A stretch of 7,296 nucleotides of DNA from Candidatus Sabulitectum sp. (GTDB lineage Bacteria; Fermentibacterota; Fermentibacteria; Fermentibacterales; JCC-6). The notes below the pieces were generated by a model, which saw only the letters and a program-made list of their open reading frames with translations, ran no database searches and was not told where the DNA came from. The translations under genes and the position numbers were made by a program. Positions 1 through 6,301 of this stretch are shown here, piece by piece (within the stretch, counting starts at the first letter, position 1; each line of letters begins with the position of its first letter). The stretch lies in contig JAOZLN010000124.1 in the NCBI GenBank assembly GCA_029934845.1, positions 1 through 7,296 on the forward strand, read 5' to 3'.

Positions 1-1
1 G

Positions 2-1165
2 GGGGCGTATGCCTGTGATGTTGGCGACTTCAACAACGACGGTCATTTAGACATAGTTGCCACAAGTAACAGTCAGGATGATATCGTTGCATATATTTCC
101 AGATCACCTTTCGGCTATTCCTGGACAAAATACACAGTAAGTTCATCATACAACAGTCCGATATCCGTGGCTGTCGCCGATTACAACAATGATGGCAGTG
201 AAGATTTCGCAGTTGCTTCGTCTTATGGTGACGGCAATCTGCACTGGTATGATTTCCTTGACACACAAAATTCCTGGGTTTCCCATGATATTCCCGGAGC
301 CGTCGGTCAGAGTATTTACGATATTGCTGCCCAGGACATGGATGGCGATGGATACCCTGAAATTATGGCAGCCAGTCTGGGAGAAGACAAAATTGTCTGG
401 TGCAAGAACAGGGAGTATCTTGGAGAGAGCTGGGAGACATTCTCGGTGTCAAACTACTTCAACGGAGCAGTTGGCGTTTCTGTCGGAGATATGGATGGGG
501 ATGGTGTTCAGGATGTTCTTGGGTGTGCATTCTACGGTGACAAAATCAGCTGGTGGCGGGTCAGCGGGTTTACAACCCCGAGTATTCTCACAAGCTCTAT
601 TCTGAACATAGAACCTCCAGACCCCGGTACCGTGGTCTGGGATTACATTCACTGGTCTGCAACAATCCCTGACGGCACCGCTGTACGTTTCAGATTGAAA
701 ACCTCTTACGAGTCATTTAATATGGGGGCATGGAGTAGCTGGATTACTTCTTCAGGTTCTTTAGGCTCTGTAGTTTCCCAGGGAGGGCAATTCCTTCAGT
801 ACCAGGTTGAGCTTTCTACCAGTAACCCCAATGTGACTCCGTCACTTAAAGATATTTCAGTACTTTGGAACCCCGTGAGTATTGAAGATCAGGGAACAGC
901 TCCGGTTGATGGACGAAGGATCTGGCTTACATCGGGCAACCCTGTGTCCGGATCTTTCTCTGTAGGCTACAATGTAGAGCAGCCAGGTTTTGTAAGTGTT
1001 GCAGTTTACGATGTAACAGGAAGAACTGTCTCAGTCATCTCTCAGGGCGACATGGCTGCAGGGCAGTACACCGGTATGGTTACTGGGCTTTCTGCCGGTT
1101 CCTACGCAGTTGTTATGCAATCTGATCAGGGATTTGCTGCACAAAGAATTGTTGTTGTAAGATAA
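2..1165 (+). CDS. Secreted FG-GAP/VCBS repeat protein with T9SS-like C-terminal domain (5' end outside window)
   Basis: The reading frame is open from the left edge and ends at TAA 1163-1165, giving the last 387 residues. Seen: residues 1 to about 185 hold four beta-propeller-type repeats, each with an acidic Ca-binding loop (DFNNDGHLD, DYNNDGSED, DMDGDGYPE, DMDGDGVQD). Residues about 190-295 form a beta-rich module ending in the phrase TPSLKDISVLWN, a type common next to such repeats in FCB surface proteins. Residues about 310-387 (GNPVSGSFSVGYNVEQPG, YDVTGRTV, GLSAGSYAVVM, ending RIVVVR) resemble the type A sorting domain of the type IX secretion system or the related FlgD-Ig-like fold. Inferred role: an exported, calcium-stabilised adhesion or surface protein. 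A GTG at 167 in the same frame is not a real start, because repeat sequence continues upstream of it. The export signal would lie outside the window. Substrate or partner is unknown. Confidence 0.85.
   Translation, partial: GAYACDVGDFNNDGHLDIVATSNSQDDIVAYISRSPFGYSWTKYTVSSSYNSPISVAVADYNNDGSEDFAVASSYGDGNLHWYDFLDTQNSWVSHDIPGAVGQSIYDIAAQDMDGDGYPEIMAASLGEDKIVWCKNREYLGESWETFSVSNYFNGAVGVSVGDMDGDGVQDVLGCAFYGDKISWWRVSGFTTPSILTSSILNIEPPDPGTVVWDYIHWSATIPDGTAVRFRLKTSYESFNMGAWSSWITSSGSLGSVVSQGGQFLQYQVELSTSNPNVTPSLKDISVLWNPVSIEDQGTAPVDGRRIWLTSGNPVSGSFSVGYNVEQPGFVSVAVYDVTGRTVSVISQGDMAAGQYTGMVTGLSAGSYAVVMQSDQGFAAQRIVVVR
26..514 (+). repeat. Four tandem FG-GAP/VCBS protein repeats, about 51-52 codons each
   Basis: The Ca-binding loops begin at residues 9, 60, 112 and 163 of the visible protein (bases 26, 179, 335 and 488), so the spacing is 51, 52 and 51 residues. 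Each loop has the D-x-(N/D)-x-D-G pattern followed by a hydrophobic strand. The last two loops share DMDGDG, while the first two use NNDG in place of DGDG. The array runs off the left edge, so the repeat count is a minimum. The repeats are diverged at DNA level, so recent slippage expansion is not evident. Confidence 0.8.
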
Positions 1166-1179
1166 GTTTCAAATGAAAT

Positions 1180-1218
1180 ACTCCCGGTACTGTTAATCCA
1201 GTATCGGGAGTTTTTTTT
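1180..1218 (+). terminator. Intrinsic terminator after the VCBS-repeat gene
   Basis: ACTCCCGGTACTG (1180-1192) pairs with CAGTATCGGGAGT (1199-1211) over 13 base pairs with one G-U pair. The loop is TTAATC, and eight T residues follow (1211-1218). It starts 15 bases after the stop codon. The same hairpin lies 59 bases beyond the pyrI stop on the opposite strand, where it is followed only by a weak ATTTCATTT tract, so it may also slow transcription coming from the pyr operon. Confidence 0.9.
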
Positions 1219-1269
1219 ATGCGGAGGGCATATCCACTTTTCATAAGAGATCTTTGTGACTGACGGTTA

Positions 1270-1731
1270 CTATTCCGGAGCTGTAAGATTCTCCGGTATG
1301 ATCTCTGTAACTCTTTCACAGTATTCACAGCGATATGTCATTTCCTGTTTGTCTTCAAGCTTGAAATGTCTGTGTGCCCCCAGCTTATTTGTGGCGCAAT
1401 TGGGATTGGGACATTGCATTACCCCATATATGGTTTCAGGAACGGAAATTATTCTTTTCTCGCTGACTTTTCCGTCTTTGATGATGTTGATGGTTGCATC
1501 AGGGGCGATCAGGGCAATGGTGTCTGTTTCACTTTCCAGAAGAATTCTGTTCTCGATCTTCAGGATGTCCTTCCCTCCGGGAAGCCGCTTTGATTGAAAG
1601 CCAACACCAATTGTGAATATGCCTTTGTTTCCCAGACCCAGTATCTCTACCACCTTAAGAGCCAGAGGTGTGGGAATGTGGTCTATGACTGTGCCGTTGT
1701 TAATGGCATATACTTTGTATGCTCTTTCCAT
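1270..1731 (-). CDS. pyrI: Aspartate carbamoyltransferase regulatory chain
   Basis: The 153-residue protein matches the usual PyrI length (153 in E. coli). PyrI dimers join PyrB trimers into the allosteric holoenzyme and bind nucleotide effectors. Seen: the N-terminal nucleotide-binding domain with GTVIDHIP (residues 13-20; D17 and H18 correspond to effector-contacting residues in E. coli) and KDILKIEN (54-61). The C-terminal zinc domain has C107, C112, C135 and C138 (CPNPNC and CEYC), the four structural zinc ligands that contact the catalytic chain. The ATG at 1729-1731 shares its A with the pyrB TAA stop (TAATG). A GGAGGT Shine-Dalgarno inside the pyrB tail (1740-1745) lies 8 bases upstream, so the gene is probably translationally coupled to pyrB. 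All key residues are present, which suggests a nucleotide-regulated enzyme; the response to CTP or ATP itself cannot be read from sequence. Confidence 0.96.
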   Translation of the reverse strand: MERAYKVYAINNGTVIDHIPTPLALKVVEILGLGNKGIFTIGVGFQSKRLPGGKDILKIENRILLESETDTIALIAPDATINIIKDGKVSEKRIISVPETIYGVMQCPNPNCATNKLGAHRHFKLEDKQEMTYRCEYCERVTEIIPENLTAPE

Positions 1732-2654
1732 TAGACGATACCTCCGGTAACAAGACCAAGAAGAGCCTGTCTTGTTGGAACGCCGTTGTGCGCCTGTGTG
1801 AAGTAAATGGCGTTGGGCGTGGCATCAACTTCTTCGGCTATCTCGTCTACTCTGGGAAGGGGATGCATGACCCTGACCTGCTCACCCAGTGCTGCAATTG
1901 TTTCATTATTTATTCTGTATCCGTGGGCTACATTTTTGTATTCCTGCGGGTCACCAAATCTTTCTTTTTGAATCCTGGTTACATAGAGAATATCAAGTTT
2001 CATGTCTGCTGCATCCTCGGGTGTGTCTGCAGTACGGTATGAAATTCCTTTTTCTGTTAATTCAGAAAGAATTGTTGCAGGCATTTTCAGGGATGGTGGT
2101 GAAATGAACACCATTTCCGCACCGAACATTGCCATTGCATGGGTAAGTGAATGAACAGTTCTTCCGTATTTGAGATCTCCCATTATTCCGATCCTGAGAT
2201 CTTTCAATCGCCCGAACTCCTCATGGATGGTGAACAGGTCAAGGAATGTCTGCGTTGGATGCTGGTTTGCTCCATCACCGGCGTTGATAACAGGTACAGT
2301 TGCAACTTCACTTGCAAGCCTGGCTGCACCTTCAACAGGATGACGAATAACCATTGCATCACAGTATCCGGTTACTGTTCTGATAGAATCAGAAAAAGAC
2401 TCTCCCTTTTTCTGCGAGGAAGAACCGGGGTCAGCGAACCCGAACACGCTTCCCCCGCTTTTTACCACAGCAGATTCAAATGATAGCCTTGTTCTGGTTG
2501 ACGGTTCAAAGAATAGAGATGCTATTGTCCTGTTCTTCAGGCAATCCTGGTGTTTGCCTGCTTTTACCTCTCCAGCAGTTCTGACAATGGTCCACAAGTC
2601 ATCAACATCCATGTCCCGCAGAGAGATCATGTCGCGGCCTTTGAATAAACTCAC
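1731..2654 (-). CDS. pyrB: Aspartate carbamoyltransferase catalytic chain
   Basis: It condenses carbamoyl phosphate and L-aspartate to N-carbamoyl-L-aspartate in the cytosol, the committed step of pyrimidine synthesis. At 307 residues it is close to the E. coli chain. Seen: the carbamoyl-phosphate loop FEPSTRTRLSFE (S52-R56), the 80s-loop lysine in QKKGES (K83), RHP (R104-P106), NAGDGANQHPTQT (H132), DLKYGRTVHSL (R165), YVTRIQKERF (R227, Q229) and HPLPRVDEI (264-272). No catalytic motif is missing. The start is GTG (2652-2654) with AGGAGG at 2659-2664, only 4 bases away; an ATG at codon 9 has no comparable site. It begins 12 bases after the upstream EIIA-HTH gene and overlaps pyrI by 1 base, so the three genes should form one operon. 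An ornithine carbamoyltransferase is unlikely given the 80s-loop lysine and the pyrI partner. Confidence 0.97.
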   Translation of the reverse strand: MSLFKGRDMISLRDMDVDDLWTIVRTAGEVKAGKHQDCLKNRTIASLFFEPSTRTRLSFESAVVKSGGSVFGFADPGSSSQKKGESFSDSIRTVTGYCDAMVIRHPVEGAARLASEVATVPVINAGDGANQHPTQTFLDLFTIHEEFGRLKDLRIGIMGDLKYGRTVHSLTHAMAMFGAEMVFISPPSLKMPATILSELTEKGISYRTADTPEDAADMKLDILYVTRIQKERFGDPQEYKNVAHGYRINNETIAALGEQVRVMHPLPRVDEIAEEVDATPNAIYFTQAHNGVPTRQALLGLVTGGIV

Positions 2655-2666
2655 GGTTCCTCCTGT

Positions 2667-3389
2667 TCAGCTCTTTCCGCCGGAACTGATCACGTCAAGT
2701 TCACGGCGATACACCATATCGAGAGCTTTCTCGTGTGATACTGCAGTAAGAATGTTCTCAATGAAATCACTATTTCTAAGCAATCTGTTTAATCTGGCAA
2801 GAATATGTACATGTCTGCCGGGATCAGGAAAGAGAAGAAGAAAAAAGAGAGAAGTAAGTTTTCCATTTGATTCTCCGAAGGGGAGAGGGCGTGGGGGTAT
2901 AACAAGCAGAAGTAATTCCGTCTCTATGTACAGCTGCCTGATATCCAGAGGGTGGATCAGTGCAGCCCCGCATTTTAAAGCAGTTGAGGTTACTGCTTCT
3001 CTTTTCTCAAGTTGATCTCGTAATTCTGCTGAATCATATACAGCCCCACACTCCACAGCTTTCGCGGAAATAGAGCGCAGTATGCTTGACCTTGTAGAGG
3101 TTTTTTCCGGGAAAAATATCTCGCTCTTTGAAAGAAGCTGGGTTATCCCGCATGAGAACGGGTCCAGACCGGCAGTGTTGGCAGAAGAGTGGTCTGCCCT
3201 CATAAGTCTTTCAGATGTCAGAGAGGTGAAATTCTCTGCAAGCCAGTTAAGAACATCTTCCCTGGTATATACTTTGTGACCCTGACGATTGATACACTTA
3301 AGTTTACTGGACTTGAGTGCTTTCCTTGTGTAGGGAAGACTCTGACCCAGAAATTTTGCTATATCCGTCTCCGAAAGGAACACGCTCAT
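2667..3389 (-). CDS. Excisionase/MerR-like HTH protein fused to a PTS EIIA (PtsN/fructose-type) domain; putative regulator
   Basis: 240 residues. Seen: residues about 5-54 (SETDIAKFLGQSLPYTRKAL, then YTREDVLNWLAEN) match the helix-turn-helix of excisionase/MerR-type DNA-binding proteins. Residues about 82-230 follow the PTS EIIA fructose/mannitol-type fold: an RE motif (130-131), GAALIHP with H146 at the position of the phosphorylated histidine, then FFLLLFPDPGRHVHILARL with the second conserved histidine H195. The family core normally reads G-x-A-I-P-H; here it is GAALIHP, so phosphorylation is likely but not certain. No membrane EIIB/EIIC genes are nearby, which argues for regulation rather than sugar uptake. 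It is the first gene of the pyrBI unit, 12 bases before pyrB. ATG at 3387-3389 has AGGAGG at 3403-3408 with a long 13-base spacer, hinting at modest translation. Inferred role: transcription factor responding to a phosphotransferase signal. Target genes are unknown. Confidence 0.75.
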   Translation of the reverse strand: MSVFLSETDIAKFLGQSLPYTRKALKSSKLKCINRQGHKVYTREDVLNWLAENFTSLTSERLMRADHSSANTAGLDPFSCGITQLLSKSEIFFPEKTSTRSSILRSISAKAVECGAVYDSAELRDQLEKREAVTSTALKCGAALIHPLDIRQLYIETELLLLVIPPRPLPFGESNGKLTSLFFLLLFPDPGRHVHILARLNRLLRNSDFIENILTAVSHEKALDMVYRRELDVISSGGKS

Positions 3390-3470
3390 ACTGAAAAGAA
3401 ACCCTCCTGATGGTTGATTGTTTGTCAGCCAATTATACTAACTATCTTAAGCATCTCGAAAGGAGCTTTA
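3390..3470. promoter_or_regulatory. Divergent promoter region between the EIIA-HTH/pyrBI operon and pepT
   Basis: This 81-base spacer holds the start signals of both units. On the minus strand a perfect TATAAT lies at 3437-3432, 43 bases before the ATG; no good -35 box is visible (about TTCGAG at 17 bases). On the plus strand TATACT (3434-3439) overlaps that box, with a poor -35. An alternative is TTGTCA (3422-3427, five of six consensus bases) with TATCTT (3443-3448) at a short 15-base spacing. The overlapping -10 elements imply that polymerases for the two directions compete. The pepT Shine-Dalgarno AAAGGAG is at 3459-3465. No long inverted repeat is obvious. Confidence 0.45.
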
Positions 3471-4688
3471 ATGAATCCAGTTGCAGAGAGATTTATAAGG
3501 TATGCAGTTGTTTCAACTGCATCTGACCCGGATAGTTCAACGAGTCCAAGCAGTTCAAGGCAGTTCGACCTTCTTAGAATTCTTCAGGGGGAACTTTCGG
3601 CATTTGGAATGAAGAATGTGCATTTATCCTCTACCGGTGTTCTTTATGCCAGGGTTCCCGGAGGGAATTATGACGAAACAATAGGTCTTATCGCTCATGT
3701 GGATACCTCTCCAGAGTCTCCAGGCCAGGGAGTTGATCCCCAGTTGCACACCGATTGGGATGGTCTTCCGATCACACTGAAAGAGGGGGTGATCATTGAT
3801 CCCGAAGAATGCTCCGACATGCTTCGCTACAAGGGACGTACAATTATTACAAGTGATGGTACCACTCTTCTTGGATCTGATGATAAATCCGGAATTGCAA
3901 TAATCATGGAGACATGCAAATGGCTTATTGCCAACCCGGACATACCACGTCCCGGGGTAGTGGTTGCCTTTACTCCCGACGAGGAAGTGGGCCGCGGTGT
4001 TGATAATTTTGATGTTGATCGTTTTGGAGCAGATTTCGCATACACAGTTGATGGCGGGGAGGTTACTGAAGTGTCCTCTGAAACTTTCAATGCATGGTCA
4101 GCCAACTGGAAGATCACAGGCAGGGAAGTTCATCCGGGAAGTGCTGCTGGAAGCATGATCAATGCTGTGAGGATAGCAGGTGAGTTGATATCTCTCATGC
4201 GGTCGGAAGAAATGCCGGAGAACAGCTCAGGCAGAGATGGTTTTGATTATCCATTGTTTGTAAAAGGCACCACCGGCTCCGCTGAGGTGAAGGTAATACT
4301 GCGGGATTTCACAGCTGAGGGAATGGTGGAAAGAAGAAGAAGAATGGAAGCCATAAGAGACTGTCTCTCCACTCTTTATCCAGGCTCCAGTATAGAGCTT
4401 ATCATGAAGGAACAGTACAGCAATCCGGGAGAGATATTGAAAAAGGACAGACGGCTGGTTGATTATGCCCTGGAGGGCATGAGGCGTACTGGAATTAACG
4501 TCAGAGAAGGCTCTATAAGGGGCGGTACCGATGGTTCCAGACTGAGTTTTATGGGAGTTCCCACTGCGAACCTCCCCACAGGCGGAGAGTTGTTTCATTC
4601 AAGGCGGGAATGGGTAGCTGAGGATGGGCTTGCAATCGCTTTTGAAGGTTTAAAGAATACTCTTATCATATGGGGAGAAGCTCAGTGA
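3471..4688 (+). CDS. pepT: Peptidase T (tripeptide aminopeptidase, M20B metallopeptidase)
   Basis: It removes the N-terminal residue from tripeptides in the cytosol using two zinc ions. The chosen start is ATG 3471 behind AAAGGAG (3459-3465, 5-base spacer), giving 405 residues against 408 in E. coli PepT. A longer in-frame TTG start at 3414 lacks a ribosome site and would run through the promoter region. Seen: IAHVDTSP (H76, D78), LLGSDDKSG (D137), FTPDEEVGRG (catalytic base E171, ligand E172), YTVDGGE (D194), GREVHPGSA (H221), and RGGTDGSRLSF with LFHSRREWV (H376). These correspond to all metal-binding and catalytic residues of the family. The lid (dimerisation) domain lies around residues 205-320. 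It stands alone after a divergent promoter and ends in a terminator-like hairpin, so it is probably monocistronic. Confidence 0.95.
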   Translation: MNPVAERFIRYAVVSTASDPDSSTSPSSSRQFDLLRILQGELSAFGMKNVHLSSTGVLYARVPGGNYDETIGLIAHVDTSPESPGQGVDPQLHTDWDGLPITLKEGVIIDPEECSDMLRYKGRTIITSDGTTLLGSDDKSGIAIIMETCKWLIANPDIPRPGVVVAFTPDEEVGRGVDNFDVDRFGADFAYTVDGGEVTEVSSETFNAWSANWKITGREVHPGSAAGSMINAVRIAGELISLMRSEEMPENSSGRDGFDYPLFVKGTTGSAEVKVILRDFTAEGMVERRRRMEAIRDCLSTLYPGSSIELIMKEQYSNPGEILKKDRRLVDYALEGMRRTGINVREGSIRGGTDGSRLSFMGVPTANLPTGGELFHSRREWVAEDGLAIAFEGLKNTLIIWGEAQ

Positions 4689-4704
4689 GCTTCCCCCTTG
4701 CTTT
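4672..4704 (+). terminator. Terminator-like hairpin enclosing the pepT stop codon
   Basis: GGGG-A-GAAGCT (4672-4682) pairs with AGCTTCCCCC (4688-4697), giving ten base pairs with one bulged A and the loop CAGTG. The TGA stop (4686-4688) falls in the loop and at the foot of the 3' arm. The following tract TTGCTTT is only moderately T-rich, so termination may be incomplete. Ribosomes reaching the stop would cover the hairpin, so it may fold only after they leave. Confidence 0.6.
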
Positions 4705-4726
4705 AGCTTAGCTTTCTATCTATTAT
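4698..4726 (+). promoter_or_regulatory. Candidate sigma-70-type promoter for the small exported protein
   Basis: TTGCTT (4698-4703) and TATTAT (4721-4726, five of six consensus bases) are separated by exactly 17 bases. Transcription would begin near 4733, leaving about 29 bases before the ATG at 4762. The -35 box matches consensus at only three positions and overlaps the tail of the pepT hairpin, so this is suggestive only. Confidence 0.4.
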
Positions 4727-4761
4727 CTGTAAAGGTGGGATGCGTATATGAGAGGGGTATT

Positions 4762-5277
4762 ATGAGAGGGTTGGTTCTCGTACTGCTGACTGTTTTGGTT
4801 GTTGCTGTTTCTTACGGAGAGGATGCAGAGTCAGATTCTTTGATTCGCATAACCGTTTCCGATTTCATGTCTGCTTTGCAGGCAGGAGAAGGGGCGGTAG
4901 CCTCTGAGTTTTTCTCGTCAGATGCAATGGGGCAGGTTGAGGTTATGCTGGTTTCAGTAAAACACAATCTCGACAGTGACCCGGAGGCAGCATTGCGGCG
5001 TTTGAATGGTGTTGGTTACGCCATCGAACTTGATGTTGCAGAAGACTGGGAGACAAGGGAATACCTTTCAGCAACACTCTCACTTCCCATGATGGCAGCA
5101 CGATATGCACCCTATGAACTGGAAGTTGATTCAATTGAAGTAGACGGCCGTGACGCCCTGGTGGGAATGATCTTTCGCACAACCACCGGCGTAGAGATAC
5201 CGCAGCAGGCGGTTATGGTATACGAAGAGGATACCTGGAAGGTTACCAGTTTTATGGGAATTACTGCTTTCCCCTGA
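4762..5277 (+). CDS. Small exported protein of unknown function, possibly NTF2-like
   Basis: I do not recognise a named family. The chosen ATG at 4762 gives 171 residues beginning MRGLVLVLLTVLVVAVSYGE, a typical short signal peptide with likely cleavage near residue 19. There is no cysteine at the cleavage region, so it is not a lipoprotein. A GTG at 4735 in the same frame would add nine charged or polar residues before the signal and is less likely; GAGAGGGG (4750-4757) serves the ATG at short spacing. The mature part opens with an amphipathic helix (VSDFMSALQAGEGAVASEFF), has a middle region (about 75-100) and ends in strands (ELEVDSIEVDGRDALVGMIF, AVMVYEEDTWKVTSF). That helix-then-sheet order, including a 'W-K-V' last strand, is typical of NTF2-like/SnoaL-like domains, but this is inference. 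It is probably periplasmic. It has its own promoter candidate and runs convergently into the radical SAM gene. Confidence 0.75.
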   Translation: MRGLVLVLLTVLVVAVSYGEDAESDSLIRITVSDFMSALQAGEGAVASEFFSSDAMGQVEVMLVSVKHNLDSDPEAALRRLNGVGYAIELDVAEDWETREYLSATLSLPMMAARYAPYELEVDSIEVDGRDALVGMIFRTTTGVEIPQQAVMVYEEDTWKVTSFMGITAFP

Positions 5278-5283
5278 TCTGTG

Positions 5284-6288
5284 TTACTGTTTTGCTTTTA
5301 GAACCTCAACTGTTCTTGATGTTACTTCAGGGCACTGCAGACAGTTGTCGGTGCTGATAAAGCCCCCTCTTCTGAGTCTTGTGTATGCTTCTCCGTTCCA
5401 GATTTTATTGAACCCTTCCATAACATTACCAACAGGGTATTCTGTATTCCAGTACGGGCATGGAAAAATAGAACCGTCCTGATCAACGAAGACAGTATCT
5501 TTCAAGTACGGGCAGGGATGAGATGATGCTCTGTCTGTTATATCGCTGGAAAGGTGAAATTCCACTCCAAGCTCTGATGCAATCATACGGGCTCTGTTTA
5601 TTTCATACACTGCTTCGTCTGAGCTTGTGTCCACAACCTTTTCAAGGGTGTTTAACCCTTCATATGGAACCAGTGGAACAGCACCTACAGACGATGCTCC
5701 TGTTCTGCCTGCAAGTTTCACAATATCGCCAAGTTCATTAAGATTGTCTTTCTGAAGAGTTGTGCTGAAACCAAGCATGGGGAAGATCCTTTTGCCTCTG
5801 CCTGCTATAATTCTGCTGGTCATTGCGAGTATTTTATCAAGATCAGCCCCGTCTCTGATCAAACCATGGGTTTTACTGCTGGCTCCATCTATGGATACAA
5901 AGAGGCTGGTAGGTGGAAATTCAAGAATTATGTCTATGAGTTCTGCGGTAAGGAGGGTGCCGTTTGTAACCATTTGTCTGTAGGGAACACCACTTTCAAA
6001 AAGAGCTTGAAGATGCCGGCCAAACTTCGGGTTTGTCAGAGGCTCTGCGCCGCATGATATCCCCACAGTTCTGGCAACAGGAAAAACCTCGGTTCTGATC
6101 TTCTGAAATACAGCATCACTCATGTGGTTCCATCTTCTGGATGGATCGTTATCTGAAAGTCTCATTGGGCACATGGAACATCTTAAGTTACAGTGGTTTG
6201 TGGTATCCATTCTTACTGTAAGCCTTCGTCTGGGATGCACAGGTCTGAAGAATGGGAACCGGTTTCTTCTTGCAATTAGTTTTTTCAG
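5284..6288 (-). CDS. Radical SAM protein with SPASM-type C-terminal cluster domain, probable CTG start
   Basis: Seen: a radical SAM core with CNLRCSMC (C33, C37, C40, numbered from CTG) binding the 4Fe-4S cluster that cleaves S-adenosylmethionine. The SAM-contact motif appears as ISCGAEPL, followed by VTNGTLL and VSIDGAS. The C-terminal part has C259, C277, C316 and C319 (CPYL, FPCPYWN, CLQCPE), as in SPASM/Twitch auxiliary-cluster domains. Start choice: the first conventional start is GTG 6240, which has no ribosome site and would drop conserved-looking sequence. The frame is open to a stop at 6358-6360, and a CTG at 6288-6286 has AAAGGAG exactly 6 bases upstream, adding 16 residues (MKKLIARRNRFPFFRP) and giving 334 in all. 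An ATT at 6276-6274 is less likely. Substrate is unknown; relatives modify peptides, cofactors or sugars, and no small precursor-peptide gene is visible beside it. Confidence 0.88.
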   Translation of the reverse strand: MKKLIARRNRFPFFRPVHPRRRLTVRMDTTNHCNLRCSMCPMRLSDNDPSRRWNHMSDAVFQKIRTEVFPVARTVGISCGAEPLTNPKFGRHLQALFESGVPYRQMVTNGTLLTAELIDIILEFPPTSLFVSIDGASSKTHGLIRDGADLDKILAMTSRIIAGRGKRIFPMLGFSTTLQKDNLNELGDIVKLAGRTGASSVGAVPLVPYEGLNTLEKVVDTSSDEAVYEINRARMIASELGVEFHLSSDITDRASSHPCPYLKDTVFVDQDGSIFPCPYWNTEYPVGNVMEGFNKIWNGEAYTRLRRGGFISTDNCLQCPEVTSRTVEVLKAKQ

Positions 6289-6294
6289 AACGGT

Positions 6295-6301
6295 CTCCTT
6301 T
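6295..6301 (-). promoter_or_regulatory. Strong ribosome binding site fixing a CTG start for the radical SAM gene
   Basis: The minus strand reads AAAGGAG, then ACCGTT (6 bases), then CTG AAA AAA CTA. Neither ATG nor GTG occurs in frame at this distance, so the site points to CTG 6288-6286 as initiator. The GTG at 6240 has no purine-rich stretch at the right distance upstream. Confidence 0.65.

Noticed and set aside
189..605. 138-codon plus-strand reading frame
   Set aside because: Overlaps the VCBS repeats in another frame; the repeat frame has clear Ca-binding loops.
1256..1597. 113-codon plus-strand reading frame
   Set aside because: Antisense to pyrI, whose zinc cysteines and nucleotide-binding motifs are intact.
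2151..2483. 110-codon plus-strand reading frame
   Set aside because: Antisense to pyrB with its catalytic motifs; the translation has no domain-like character.
2554..3015. 153-codon plus-strand reading frame
   Set aside because: It lies antisense to pyrB and the EIIA-HTH gene, has no recognisable domain, and those genes are clearly real.
3414..3470. Extended pepT start at TTG 3414
   Set aside because: No ribosome site there, it would cross the promoter region, and the ATG at 3471 with AAAGGAG gives a family-typical length and N-terminus.
4227..4598. 123-codon minus-strand reading frame
   Set aside because: Antisense to the conserved C-terminal half of pepT; no domain or ribosome site.
4735..4761. 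GTG start of the exported protein at 4735
   Set aside because: It would place polar and charged residues before the signal peptide; ATG 4762 gives a standard one.
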